Positions 12,936 to 24,784 of a stretch of DNA of 64,000 nucleotides are shown here, piece after piece. Below the pieces are notes generated by a model. It was not told the origin of the DNA. It worked only from the letters and a program-made list of their open reading frames with translations, and did no database searches. Origin of the DNA: Welwitschia mirabilis. Its lineage: Eukaryota > Gnetophyta > Gnetopsida > Welwitschiales. Both the position numbers and the translations under genes were made by a program. Within the stretch, counting starts at the first letter, position 1. Every line of letters begins with the position of its first letter. Location: contig JBOZIK010000001.1 in NCBI GenBank assembly GCA_051453625.1, forward strand, positions 176,409,358 to 176,473,357, given 5' to 3'.

Positions 12936-13920
12936 ACCACCTTAATATAACTAAGTTTCAAGACATTTTACTATGCTTATATGTTGATCATAAGGTATAT
13001 TGAAAGATAAATTTTATAACCATAGTTATTCCATTAATAACCACTATAAAATCTATCTTTCTTATTATGTCAACTTGAAATGTTAGTTAAAGGATTAATC
13101 TTCATGAAGTTACTTGTACCTACACAATAGTACATAACTACTAAACATAATGCTTCGTTCATTAAGTAAGCATCTTATAATGACTAAAGTTTAATTTCAT
13201 TTCACTAGATTCTTATCCTTTAATGCTTCTTTCAAAGTATCATGTTCTCATGAACTAAAATCAAATAAATTTATGGAGAAGTCATCTACTTCTAATATTA
13301 ATCCTCTTGACAAAATAAAAAATGTCATCAAATGTTATAGCAAGCTTTACTTACTCAATGGCATGAATCATAGACAAGGCAAAAATCACATTAACATAAT
13401 GACCCATCTAAATCAAATTAGTATTCACATTCTAGTCAGTAAGTACATAGGACTAAGTAGAATTGTATCCCTTAGAATAATATTAAATAAATTCTTAAGA
13501 ACAATACAGTTACTAATAATTTTAGTCCTTTTAATTACCTTAAAATTTATGAATTTAATGTAGTTTTATAGTCATGAATTCACTTGCATGGAAGAGCATA
13601 TTTCTCATGATGGAACTAAGATTCTTCATACTAGTAATATAAAGAGATGACTTATAAGCATGATTACTTTCATAGATTCATAAAAAAACTAGTCAAGTAT
13701 TCTTATAAGAAAAACTTTGGTGTCAATTAAGGGATATGGTTCATCTTTAAAGGGATATATGAATGAAAATATCATGTATCTTCAACGTTGCATGGAAATG
13801 TATGAAATTACTTATGTTATTATTGTATCTTTTACGACATGCTCATTTGGGACATCCTAGTCCTCAAGTCCTAAATGTAATACATGTAAATAATCACCAT
13901 TCTATCCCTTTCATTTTATG
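12936..13920. other. Non-coding flank before M2
   Basis: AT-rich DNA with one open frame (13,273-13,563) that lacks any family resemblance. It ends at the outer edge of an M2 LTR; the five bases before the LTR are TTATG. Confidence 0.45.
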
Positions 13921-15892
13921 TGAATGAAGGAAAAAATCAAATTTTAAAATGAGGAGATCACATTCTAATCCTTCGCAAAATTAATGTATTTTAAGATGAT
14001 AATTCAACTTAAGGAAAGAAATTCAAGTATTAAAAAGTTCAAATTTAAAGCATAAAAAAATATTTAAGGTTAAATTACGTATATAGTAGAAGCACATGAG
14101 TATCAAATAGATGAAAAATTTGACATAAATTCATATGAAAACATTAATATTGCCTTATCAAACTATCAGTTTACATGATAAAGTACACTATTTTTTCTTA
14201 AGTGGCATACAACTAATTAAATACATGACATAATTGTTGTGAAAACCCAAATGTATAAAAGCATAATTTAGCAAGATTTGAAAAGGAAAATACAACAAAA
14301 TAAAATGAATTAATATTTTATAAATATTTACTATGGTTATAGAGATCATTTATAACTTATACAAATAAGAACAGAAATTTAAATAGTCAAATCCACTAAA
14401 TTCATTTTCATATAAAAATAATTTTCCTTCAAAATTTCACTACTTGAAATTATTTAAAATGGATGTAATTAAGTAATTTAGACATTACATTCATTTGATA
14501 TAAAATGTAAAATATCCTAGAATCAAGATATAACACTAAAAAAGATAAATTCTTTAAATTGACATAGCAAATGATTTAACTTTATCAAGATTTTTACTAA
14601 ATTGCAATATAATTAACATGTAAGATAACCCTTTACTTATCATGAAATCAGTTATAAAATCATTAAAGCATCTAAATTATATTCTAAATAAATAATTAAT
14701 TAATAAAAATCAGCATTAAAATTTTTATAAAATCAAAGTCACACTTAGTTAATTTTAAGCTATTTTGACTATAAGAAAGAGGAAAAGGAAGAAGAGAGAG
14801 AGAAAACGAAGAAAGAAAATTTAGAATAATGGAGTTAAAAAAATTATAAAAACTTCAAATACTTAGAATAAGTCCTAAAATAAGTTTTTAAATCAAACAT
14901 TCAAGATCAAGTAGAATTTATTGAAAACAATAGAAACAGTTCATCTAGAAAAAGCTACAAAAATTAGAGTTAATCCTAATTTGACTAATAATATTAAAAA
15001 ATAATAAAACTTGAGAAAAAATGAATTTTTTATTTTAAAAGTACTAAGAGACTACTATAAGATAGAATCTTGAATTTTTTAAAATGCATTAATAACAACA
15101 AAGAAATTTACTTTGCAAAATTAAGAAAATTAGGATTTAAGAATCCAAAAATTTTTCTAATACTGTAATGTTGATTATAAATGGCCTAAATGGGTTTTAA
15201 AGGCTGAATTTGGGTTCTAAATAATTGATCAAGATAGTTCTTAAATTATGAGAGGAATCTAGTGACAAAATTTCAGGTCCATTAGGGCTGCAAAAAATAA
15301 GTTATGATCAAAACTAACATAGATATTCATTATTGTATTTTGATTTTGAAAAGAAGAGAAAGAAGAGATAATAATTCATGAAAAGAGAAATAATTTTAAT
15401 TTTATAAAAAATAAATAACATATTTACAAATAAATCTACTTCTAATGAAAATGAAAAAAATTGAAGTTCATCATTATTTGCCTTAGAAGAAATGTGGAAT
15501 TGTAAGAAAATGTACTAGAAAATGAGAAGAATGGAGGAAAGAAGAGATAAAAGGAATAAAACACATGATTTATTTTTATAAAGAGTGATTAAACATGAAA
15601 AATTTTAGATTTTCATGATAATACTAATTATATAACAATCTAACTAGCATTAATTATGTAACATGCTATATAAAGTCTAAATAAATTGAAAGAAAATCAT
15701 GATATAACTACATAAATTAAGTAATCAACTTCCTTCTTGCCTTTTAATTGCATGCACTTTGGTATCCCTGTAATTCACTCTATATGGATGTAAATGGAAG
15801 AAAATATAATGGAAAATGGGATATAAAAGGTTTTATCAGGATGAAAACGGATTTGGATGATATCAAAACATGTGAATTAAGAATTTAGGTGG
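13921..15892 (-). repeat. M2 3' LTR, first part
   Basis: Aligns with 57,523-59,530 almost throughout. Shared strings include ACATAAATTCATATGAAAAC and a purine-rich block of GAAAGA repeats (14,775-14,815; 58,375-58,405). It is interrupted at 15,892 by element S and resumes at 22,447. Confidence 0.8.
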
Positions 15893-16137
15893 TGTTGCAC
15901 TACCAATTTGTGGTTATTTGATGGGATTTTATGAGCTATCTTGCAGGACAATTACATAGGTTTGGATGCAATTCTAAGTACTTCAGAGAATCAATAGAAT
16001 AAGTTAGAAATATGCAATTCTTAGCAAAATTTAAGGCATTCAAGGCACATTTTGATACTCATGGTTGTATAGAAAGATTATTGATAGAAAATTCTAACTT
16101 ATCCTTATAAATTAGCTAAAGAAGATTATCATTCCCA

Positions 16138-16271
16138 CTGTCATCCCCACGATAGATAGCACAATGACCACATGTGAGGATGACATGAACTGTTGAGCCA
16201 TCTGCTAAGTTATATTTTATAAAGAGTTGTCATCCCTTATGTCATCTGGATGATAGTTAGAATGATCATTG
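16138..16271 (+). repeat. Two gypsy hairpin motifs in S 5' LTR
   Basis: The first core is CTGTCATCCCCACGATAG (16,138-16,155). The second, around 16,228-16,271, is more decayed, with TTGTCATCCC on one side and TAGAATGAT on the other. Both sit upstream of the TATA box, in the U3 region. Confidence 0.65.
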
Positions 16272-16368
16272 TAACCATTTCTGATAGCTGATCTTAGCTA
16301 TTTCGTTCATTTCTTATCTAAAGCACATTTTTGGAGCACCTTTTGTTGTTGTTTTCTATTGTATAATC

Positions 16369-16379
16369 CTATAAATAAG
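16369..16379 (+). promoter_or_regulatory. TATA box of S 5' LTR
   Basis: CTATAAATAAG, conserved as TTATAAATAAC near 21,862 in the 3' LTR and in the same relative position as in the G LTRs. Confidence 0.55.
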
Positions 16380-16953
16380 ACCCCCTTTCAAATCTCTTCT
16401 CCAGCTTTGTTTCACTGGAAATTCTCATGATGGGATATCAAATGGTAGGAGATCCATCTTGAGAGTTGTAGAAAGACATTTCCTTACTGGAGGGCTATGC
16501 ATCCTCCATTGAAGTCTAGCTATTTTTTAATCCAGATGCTATTACTTCTTAATATAAAATTTGTTTCATGTTTACATATTAGTTTGTCAGATGTCCCTTA
16601 TGATTTATGTTGCCCTTGATCTGGTAACAATTCCATTGGTGATATAGATCTTAAGGGAAGCCTCTTTTAAGGCTGAAAAAAAGTAGTTTAGGTTTATTTT
16701 TGCATTGCATTTAGATTAGTTACATTTTCATTTGCATTGTACCTTTTATTTTCTACATTGTTCTTTAATTTCATCTACCAATTATTTGTGAAAAGCAATC
16801 CTTAGTCTTATCTCATAGTCTTCAATGAGAATATAACATTCAGATCTACTTCCACTCATACTATTATGTTGTATTATTCAAAATATCTATTTTTATTTAT
16901 AAATGATAGGATATTTTTGGTATAAACATTTGGATAAATACATACTACAATAA

Positions 16954-16972
16954 ATTGGTGCCATCACTACGA
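16954..16972 (+). other. Primer-binding site of S (tRNA-Asp type)
   Basis: TTGGTGCCATCACTACGAA lies directly after the LTR. It matches the tRNA-Asp 3'-end complement (TGGCGCCGTTGCCGGGGA) with mainly C-to-T and G-to-A changes. This primer type is known from Athila/Tat gypsy elements. Confidence 0.7.
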
Positions 16973-17099
16973 AATACCACTGAGGAGTATGAGAATTTTT
17001 CTCATTTAGATGATGACTTTGATTTTCATTTGGTTATTTATCCATGGCGACATTGTATTTTAATTAGGAATTGTAGGTTTTATTTGTAGTTTTTTAGTT

Positions 17100-17360
17100 T
17101 TAGTTTTAAAATAACTATTGTTCCTATGACAATCAAGATGATAGTCTATGATTTCAGGTTTTATTTTTTTTTTTTTTGGATTTTAGTTTTTTGTAATAAA
17201 ATCAATCTATATCATCTCATTTATTATCTAGATGATTACAAGGATGATAAAATATTTTTTTTTTGATTTTTGGCTTTTTGCTCTGTTAAGCTTTTATTTT
17301 CTACTTTCTTTGTTCATCATCCCTTCTGTCGTCCCCACGACAGACAGGATGACAATGTTG
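17100..17360 (+). repeat. Leader array of three hairpin motifs, S
   Basis: Three copies about 100 bp apart (17,115-17,152; 17,205-17,245; 17,317-17,352) are separated by T-rich spacers such as TTTTTGGATTTTAG. The third is the best preserved in the window: inner stem CTGTCGT (17,326-17,332) and ACGACAG (17,337-17,343) around CCCC, with outer arms TCATCC (17,317-17,322) and GGATGA (17,347-17,352). It lies between the primer site and the gag ATG, where packaging and dimerisation signals usually are. Confidence 0.75.
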
Positions 17361-17586
17361 TTTTTATTTGTTTTTTATCTGTAGAATGCTATAACATGGT
17401 CAAATTAGAAAGAGATACTAGAGAGAAAGTCTATTAATAGAGGAAATATGAGAGAAGAACTGATAAACATAAAAAACAAATCAGAAAAGCAATTTTTAGG
17501 TACATACAATCCTTCTTCTAAATTTATTTTTTTTTTAATCAGACCTCATTAAAGAAAACCTTGTAGAAGGAGAAAACTAACTTACA

Positions 17587-19300
17587 ATGTCGAGCACTAT
17601 CCAAAAAAATAAAAATCAAGTTATAAGGTTTTCTACCCCTAATGCTTATGCAAACCTTACCCTGATAGAATTACTAGCAAATAAGAAATGAGAAATTTAG
17701 CTCCTTTTGACCTTTGCCTAGGAGATGATGTTGAGCTTAATAACTTAAATACCTATTTAACTTTTAGTGGTGAATATGATGAGGATTCTCTTTAACATAT
17801 TATAGATATAAAACAATTAATTCTTACCTTAGGGAATGGAAAGAAAAAAATTAGTGATAGAGTATACATGATAACCTTTTCCATGACATTAAAAGAAATA
17901 GTTAAACTTTGGCTAAAAACTATACCCCACAAAAGTTTAAAATCTTGGGAACAAGTCCAGAAAAGTTTTATTAAAGATTCATGAGTGAAGAAACTAGTAG
18001 AAAAAAAGAAAAAAGAAGTAAAAAACTTTCAATAACAACCAAATGAAAACTATGCTTCCACATACGAATGTTTCTTCCTTGCCCTTCACTCTAATCTAGT
18101 AGACACTTTTACATGAGAAGAACTTATTAACTAGTTTTATAATAGACTAAATCCCCATACAAAACAACTTGTAGACTTCTCGTATGATGGAAACCTTATG
18201 AATCTCACATTAGAAAATGACTGAATGAAATTAGAAGTACTTGTGAAGATTACTCAAACTTGGCTAACATCTAAAGAAAACCAAACTGGAGGCTAACTCA
18301 TTAAATATTTAAAATAAGTCAAACAAGAAAAAAAGGTAGATTACAATCTTATAAATCCAATAAGAAACTTTACAATAACCTTGGAGAAATATATATAAAA
18401 ATGATTTTAGATGCCAAATCAATAACTGAGAGAAACATTGTGCTAACTTGTGACTTATTTGAGGATAATCATCACATTACCAAGGATTATCTCCTTTTAC
18501 CAACATATAAAAAGACAATACATGAAGAAGCTTGCATTTTCAATTAAACATGTCCAAACTTCAAAAATCAAAATTAGGTACAACCCAGGTTGAATATACA
18601 TTTTTAAAACAACTCTCAACCTCTTAGAAATGAATTCAAAAATTCAAACCTCAAATCAAATTCATCAAACTTTAAACATCCTAATGATCCATTTTCAAAC
18701 TTTTTGGATGAAGTGGTCTAAATTGAAGAGGCTTGCTACCCAATAGATGGAATTATCATAAAACTTGAACACAATAGAGGATACTTATTACTTCTAGGAT
18801 TAGCCTTCTATACAATAACCCACTGCGTTATTGATACTAGGATAGGAATGATGAAGTGTCACCTAGAAAATAAAACATTTAAAATTTGAGTTTTTGATGT
18901 AGCTAAAAGAGATCTAGGTGATGATGAAATGGATTTATAAGATAATATCAAATCAACTTTATTTATTCAACATCATTCCCTTAAAGAAAGAAAGTCAAAC
19001 TTACATGAGCCTATACTTTAAGATGGCCCATTGAGATTAAAAACTTAGAAGTCATTGATACAGCTAACTTAAAGAATAAAGAAGAAATGAAACCTTTAGA
19101 TTGTAAGAATTTCCAATTATTAAATTCACACCTTGAGGGAGATTATCCACTACATGAGCTAAAAGTTAAAAATCATAATTTGAATTTGAATATAAAAAAT
19201 CTTTCTAGTGGACTAGAACATATTTTTCTTTATAATGATTAAAATAAAACTCTTATAATCAATGAAAATATTTTACCAGAGTTAACATTAATATTCCCTT
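17587..19300 (+). pseudogene. gag: S gag-protease pseudogene
   Basis: ATG at 17,587 gives MSSTIQKNKNQVIRFSTP. After a frameshift the gag core is readable: APFDLCLGDDVELNNLNTY, IVKLWLKTIPHKSLKSWEQV, QKSFIKDS and FYNRLNPHTKQLVDFSYDG (about 17,700-18,200), the usual retrotransposon gag fold region. Protease-flank similarity follows near 18,780-18,900 (LLLLGLAFYTITHCVIDT), then the pre-RT linker (LNIKNLSSGLEHIFLYND, about 19,170), which matches G1 at 27,560. Many TAA/TAG stops make it inactive. It is the same gag family as M1. Confidence 0.8.
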
Positions 19301-19800
19301 TAACTTCCAAAATTCATGCTTTCATGAGGTCTCATAGAGGTTTATCTATTATCCCTCTCTTCTAATTGATTTTACTTAAAAATAATTATATATCTTTTAT
19401 GTTTTATCAATTGGAGAATATTTGATTTGAACCTTATTTTTCTAAAAGAATGTAATATATTTAGACCATCAAAATAGATCCTTTCCTTTCTCTTTCTTTT
19501 TAATAAAAATGTTAAATATATTTTAGCATTTAAATAAAATTTGTTTTTACTTTACTTTATTATTTTTATTTTTAGCTTTCTATTTCATGTTTTTGTACAT
19601 GTCGTTCTTTCTATTGTTTCCATGACAGTTAGAATGATAACCTTTATTTTATGCCTTTGGTTTTCTGTGAGATTTCTATTTTTCCTTTTTTATTTCTATT
19701 TCTCTCATACTTTCTATCCTATGAATGATCAGAAGGATGATTATTTGTTACCTTTCTTTTGGTTTTCTGGTATTTTAAGAAAATTCATTCTAATGAATCT
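19301..19800 (+). other. Deletion junction region of S with two leader-like hairpin units
   Basis: Where RT to integrase should be, 19,540-19,740 instead holds T-rich sequence with two hairpin-type motifs (core CTATTGTTTCCATGACAG at 19,611-19,628; a decayed one near 19,705-19,735). This resembles the leader array at 17,100-17,360. The open frame across it is hydrophobic and not a credible protein. Confidence 0.5.
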
Positions 19801-19809
19801 ATTGAGATT

Positions 19810-20230
19810 TTTGACTTAATTACTTAAGAAATTCAGAAAGTTAATGGTCAAAGGCTGAAAATATATGAGTAGCCATCTAAATTTTATCTTAATATTTTTC
19901 CTTTAAAGGCCATTATGATATTACTTAATCATGTTTCAAACATGATTTATGTCTTCATTTTCATGATTAGTCTTTGACTTGGGCATTTTATAGTGGTAAG
20001 ATTAGATTCACCTAATCTTAAGACATTCACACGTCTATGAACTTTAGTTTGAATAAGATGCTTTATTTTTGATGTTTTTCTCAATGGTAAAAAGGTCTTA
20101 TATTGTTTAAGAGTGTTATTTTCTATCTTCATCTTATGATTTCACCTTTGTCTTTTGGAATGTTTAGTCATGTAAAATGTTTTTATTTTTTTTAAAAAAA
20201 AAGGAATAGAAAGAAGTGAAATAAGACCAT
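19810..20230 (+). pseudogene. pol: S pol C-terminal tail remnant
   Basis: KEIQKVNGQRLKIYE-like sequence (19,825-19,870) matches the C-terminal end of pol in G1 (about 30,335) and G2 (about 36,440). What follows is degenerate and merges into the 3' untranslated region. Confidence 0.6.
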
Positions 20231-20500
20231 GATGTTTTATTTGAGGTATTTTAAAAATATGGTCACCATGATCTCCTACTGCAAGTACACTAGGACAAAT
20301 ATTTCCAAGAGAAGCCTTTGGCAGTGTAATATGGTTGCTATGAAAACTCCACTAGGAGATCAGTTGGTCATGCTTCATGGATCCTTACTTCTTTAACTAT
20401 GGTTGTACTTCCCTTATCATGGATAATAAAATAATAAAAGTTTGAAGGCTACCAGATCAGTGGTATTCTTGGTATCATCTAAGGCATCACTTATTTCTAA
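20221..20500 (+). repeat. Conserved 3' untranslated module, S copy
   Basis: Contains TCTCCTACTGCAAGTACACT, GGCAGTGTAATATGGTTGCT and AGATCAGTGGTATTCTTGGT. It aligns with 30,850-31,110, 36,930-37,195 and, inverted, 2,949-3,055. No open frame is shared. Confidence 0.75.
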
Positions 20501-21385
20501 GACTCTTAGTCTCTCCACATAATCATTTCATTTCTTAAGATTCAGGTGTTTGTTTTGAGATGTTGGTAGGTGACTTTATTTTTGAGTAACTCTTTGATTT
20601 GATCATTTATTGTTTAAATCATTTCATTTTTAACACCATCATAATCACTACCTTATCGAATGGAATTTTTTATACATTAAGTCATGCATTTTAAAATCAA
20701 GTAATGTTATGATTTCTTTCATGACAGTTTGCTAGGTTAAAATGTTAGATAGGTAGGTCATCTTTTTTATGTTGCCTTATATCAATTCTTTCTATCTTCT
20801 TTTGTCGTTTGGTTCATTATTTCAAAGTAATTTCTATATTTTCTTATCATTTAATGTTTTTCTTACTCAGTTTTCAACAAAGAATTCATTTTTTACTTGA
20901 AAACATAATTTTGTGATGTTTATTTTTAGTATTTTGGTGTTTCTCAATGTTTCTCATAGTCATTTTATGACAAAATGTTTTCTTTACTTGTCAGAATATT
21001 TCATACATTTATATTTTTTAAATCTAACATTTCCTTACTTATCTTTGCACTTAATTTAAACAGTTGTCCAAATTCAAAAACACCCATGATCTGCTTTCTC
21101 ACTTCTGTCTACTTTCTTTGCTTTATTATCTAATACAAGACATGTTGTTTTTTTTGGGGGGGGTGAAGAACCCATTTTTATGGCTCATATTTGCAAATTT
21201 TTGAGTTATTTCAAATCTTTCATGAAACAAAATTTTAAAATTTCCATATACATGGTGCATTACATGTTATTTTGCTATGTGATGTATTTCATGAGCTTAT
21301 ATTATAATTTCCAGATTGATTTTTTTTAAGACAAATTCGCATGTAATTATGGTTTTTTACCTATTTTTTGTCAATAACTAACAAA

Positions 21386-21401
21386 GGCTAAGTCAGGGCT
21401 A
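21386..21401 (+). other. Polypurine-tract region of S
   Basis: GGCTAAGTCAGGGCTA lies directly before the 3' LTR. The equivalents are GGCTAAGTATGGGGC at 32,526 and GGCTAAGTAGGAGGC at 38,537. Confidence 0.55.
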
Positions 21402-22446
21402 TGTTATGCTATCAATTTGTGGTTATTTAATGGGGTTTTATGAGTTATTTTATAGGATTTTGCATAGGTTTGAATGTAATTCTAAGTAATTTGAAGAATC
21501 AATAAAAGATATTAGAAATGTGAATTTTTTAGCAATATTTGATGCATTCAAGGCAAATTCTAATGCTCATGGCTATAGAGGAAGATTACTAATAGAAAAT
21601 GCTAACTTTTCCTTACAAATCTACTAAAGAAGACTATCGTCCCCACTATCAGTCCCATGATAGGTAGGATGAAGACTGCATTCGATGATGACATGAACTG
21701 CTGAGTCATCTTTTATAAATAGCTATCATCCCTATGTCATCTAGTCGATAGTCAAAATAACCACTGTAACATTTCTAGTAATTAACCTTAGTTGTTTTAT
21801 CCATTTCTTATCTAGAGTCTGTTTTTAGAGCACCTTTTGTTGTTGTTTTCTATTGTATAATCTTATAAATAACACACCCTTCAAATCTCCTCTTCATTTT
21901 CATTGCATTGAAAATTCTCGTAATAGGAGATCGAAGGGCAGAAGATCCATCTTGAGAGTTATAGAAAGAGTTTTTTTTGGTAGAGGACTATGCATCCTCT
22001 ATTCAGGCCTAGCTATTTTGTAACCTAGATGCTGTTACTTCTTAATATAGACTATGTTTCATATTTGCATATTAGTTTGTTAGATGTCCCTTATGGTTTA
22101 TGTTGCCCTTGATCTGGTGACAATTTCATTGATGATATAGATCTTAAGGAAAACCTTTATCAAGGCTAAAAGAAAGTAGTTTAGGTTTATTTTTGCATTG
22201 CATTTAGATTAGTTGCATTTGTATTTGCATTATACCTTTTATTTTCTGCATTGTTCTTTAATTCTGATTACCATTTATTTGTGAAAAATAATTCTTAGCC
22301 TTATATCATAGTCATGTACAAGAATACAACATTCAGGTTAACTCCCACTCATATTAGTATGTTGTATTATGCAAAATATCTATTTTTATTTGTAAATAAT
22401 AAAATATTTTTTAGTATAAATGTTTACACAAATACACACTATAACA
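21402..22446 (+). repeat. S 3' LTR
   Basis: Starts TGTTATGCTATC and ends CA. It aligns with 15,893-16,952 and contains the two hairpin motifs (CTATCAGTCCCATGATAG at 21,646-21,663, and a decayed one near 21,725-21,770). TATA-like TTATAAATAAC lies at about 21,862. Confidence 0.85.
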
Positions 22447-22870
22447 AAAGGCTTCCAAATTGGATATAGAGAAAAGATCAACTTAAAAGTAAAGAAATAT
22501 GAAAGAAATGTGATAGAGAATATCCTCCTAATGCTTGATAATGTTTAAAATGGTATAAAAACGATATAATAATGTTTTTATATGCATTTGGACACTAATA
22601 GGGGTCTTTATAGGTGCATTTGAATTAGCTTTAGGTTGCAAAGTTATTCAAACCATCGCTTTTTCGCATGTGTTTTATGTTACATAAGTTAAAACTCTCA
22701 TATTGCACTGTAGTGCCATTTTACCCTGGGAATTACTGCTACAGTGATAAACATATTTTAACAAATAACTACCTAAAACCCAAAAAAAAAATTGATATAG
22801 TTTTATCTTTGAAGACTTACAATACATGAAATCATCATATTAGACTTGAAAATGAATGTAGATATATAAA
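22447..22870 (-). repeat. M2 3' LTR, second part
   Basis: Continues the alignment with the other M2 LTR: 22,447-22,740 to 59,531-59,815, then 22,741-22,855 to 63,893-64,000 (shared TAACTACCTAAAA and GACTTGAAAA). The exact inner end cannot be fixed because the other copy leaves the window. Confidence 0.75.
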
Positions 22871-24415
22871 TTATAGTTCTTAGAATGAAATTTTTCAAGG
22901 TACTAATGTTCTAAATATATCTTGTGTCATCCAATGCCATGCATCTAATGTTTGAATAAGTTGAAATCATACAATGATATAAGATGATGGGAAAGAAACT
23001 ATAAATTATCTATAAGGCTTCCATGTTGAAGTAATCTTTCATGATCTACATTCTTATCCTTGATCAAGATCTCATAATCACAAGCATCATGAAGAGCTTT
23101 AAACTAAATAATAATACATCATTTTAGGCTCATTAAATATCCAATATCCCTATCACCTAAAAAGTGCAAAAATAACTCTAAATTTAGTATTAAAGTTTAT
23201 AAAGTAATGCAAAATAATAGCTATTAATATTTTATTTTATCAAAAATTCAGACTTTGTCATATCCACCAATGAGCCTTCTTATATGTCTCATGCAAGTGA
23301 TAATGATAAAAGAAATGAAACCTACTAACAATCAAGATGTTCATCTACAGGATGTGGTATCAAACCTATTATTGGAGTATCTAATAACGTTCGTGATTTA
23401 CTTAATGATAAAGAATTACATTATTCATCAAGCCTTATGAATTGATAATCAAGATGCCTATAGCCCAAGTGGAGGATTGAGGATCTGATTGCTAGTCCTA
23501 TAAATAATACAAAATATAGAGTAATAATACCAATAGTAATGAAAGGATGATAATATATATTTATATATGTGTGTGTATCATAGGAAATATTAAATAAATT
23601 TAGAGACATCAGAAACCTTATTATTGTATTTATGAATCTAAAAACTAAAGTTGAAATTTTACTAAGTTTTATTTATTTGCAAAAAGAAAATAAAAATATG
23701 AACACAAGATAGATGAATTACAAATACACCTAAAATACCAGAGTATAAAATAACATTACATAAGAAAGTGAATTTCATAGATTTCACATATGAAATACAT
23801 ACACTATCATACAGAAGCTAAAAAAGCATATAGCACACTAATAAATATAAGAGTGAAGAATAAGGAACCTTTTGCTCTAGAAAAGCATAAAAGATCTAAG
23901 GGCTAAGATATTAATGAGGAGAAGAAGGTCTACTATCATTTTTGCCATGATACCCATGCTCAATAATGGTAGTTAAATGCTAAAGTTCTTTGATTAAAAA
24001 AAGAAAAAATGCTAAAGATCATGTTGTGCTGCATCACAGTCTTGTCTCGATCCATATCTATGAGAGAAGAATTAAGGCATATAACAAAATGTAGATGTAA
24101 AGCTACAAATAGATTGGGACTATCTTCACATCTTACATTCTATTTTATCCAAGCACTAATCAATCATACCTAGAGGAGTATCGTGCTGATCAAGCTCAGG
24201 TCTAAGTTGTTATTACTACTCATGCTCATAAAATATGTCTACCCTTCAAAACTATCTAAAATCAGTAGGAAAATGTAAAGTGTATCTAATATGATCAATC
24301 CTATTAAACTCGGAGTACTGATGGGTAATTACTTTTTAAATGATAAAAGGTAAAGGAATAGTAACATAATGCTCAGAAGAACATGAATGGCAAAAATGGG
24401 CAAAAATAAGATAAG
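22871..24415 (-). other. M2 3' interior, no clear gene
   Basis: By position this is the stretch between the M2 3' LTR and the CACTA insertion. A decayed minus-strand frame around 24,100-24,340 has a protein-like run (HQYSEFNRIDHIRYTLHFPT, then LRPELDQHDTPLGMID), which may be an extra retrotransposon ORF. I cannot assign a family. The rest is AT-rich without features. Confidence 0.35.
24413..24415. repeat. Target-site duplication AAG, left of CACTA
   Basis: AAG directly precedes CACTATAAC, and AAG directly follows the other end at 50,940-50,942. A 3-bp duplication is diagnostic for CACTA elements. Confidence 0.8.
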
Positions 24416-24440
24416 CACTATAACAAAAATGAACTTTAAC
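24416..24440 (+). repeat. CACTA left terminal inverted repeat
   Basis: CACTATAACAAAAATGAAC and following bases; about 20 of 25 positions pair with the inverted right end at 50,915-50,939. Confidence 0.8.
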
Positions 24441-24474
24441 ATTTTAATAACTAATTTTAATCATTTTTAAAGAT

Positions 24475-24760
24475 CCTATTATTAATACTTTATGACAATC
24501 ATAAGCTATCATAATTTTTTTCATGTGGTCATCATAAAAGGCAAAAATAATAATGGATAAAAATTCTCATGAAAAATAAATAAAACCATCATAGTTATCA
24601 ATTTTATAATGGTTACTAACCATTATAATTTTCAATTTAATAATAGTTAATAACCATCATAGTTTTAACTTTTATGATTATTAATAACTATCATAAACTA
24701 GAAAATTAATGATGGCTAAAAGCCATCATAAAGTTAATACTACAAATTAAAAAGAAAATA
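24475..24760. repeat. CACTA left subterminal repeats
   Basis: A cluster of short direct and inverted copies of AACCATCATA / TAATGGTTA / AGCCATCATAAA. In CACTA elements such subterminal repeats are transposase-binding sites. Their counterparts are at 50,585-50,910. Confidence 0.7.
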
Positions 24761-24784
24761 TTTTTATTAATGATTTCTTTGATG

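Larger units (their letters stand above)
15893..16952 (+). repeat. S 5' LTR
   Basis: About 1,060 bp, starting TGTTGCACTACC. It aligns with 21,402-22,446 over its full length (for example TGGTTATTTRATGGG and CACCTTTTGTTGTTGTTTTC). It has a TATA box CTATAAATAAG at 16,369 and ends TA where the other copy ends CA, followed directly by the primer site. The two LTRs differ clearly, indicating old age. Confidence 0.85.
15893..22446 (+). mobile_element. S: internally deleted gypsy element inside the M2 LTR
   Basis: Has two LTRs (15,893-16,952 and 21,402-22,446), a primer-binding site at 16,954, a hairpin-rich leader, gag (ATG 17,587), a protease remnant and pre-RT linker to about 19,290, then the C-terminal tail of pol (from about 19,810) and the 3' module. 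RT, RNase H and nearly all of integrase are missing, so it could only have moved with help in trans or was deleted after insertion. The second M2 LTR at 59,520-59,545 is the uninterrupted (empty) site and proves the insertion. The flanking target duplication is no longer exact (GGTGG versus AAAGG). Confidence 0.85.
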
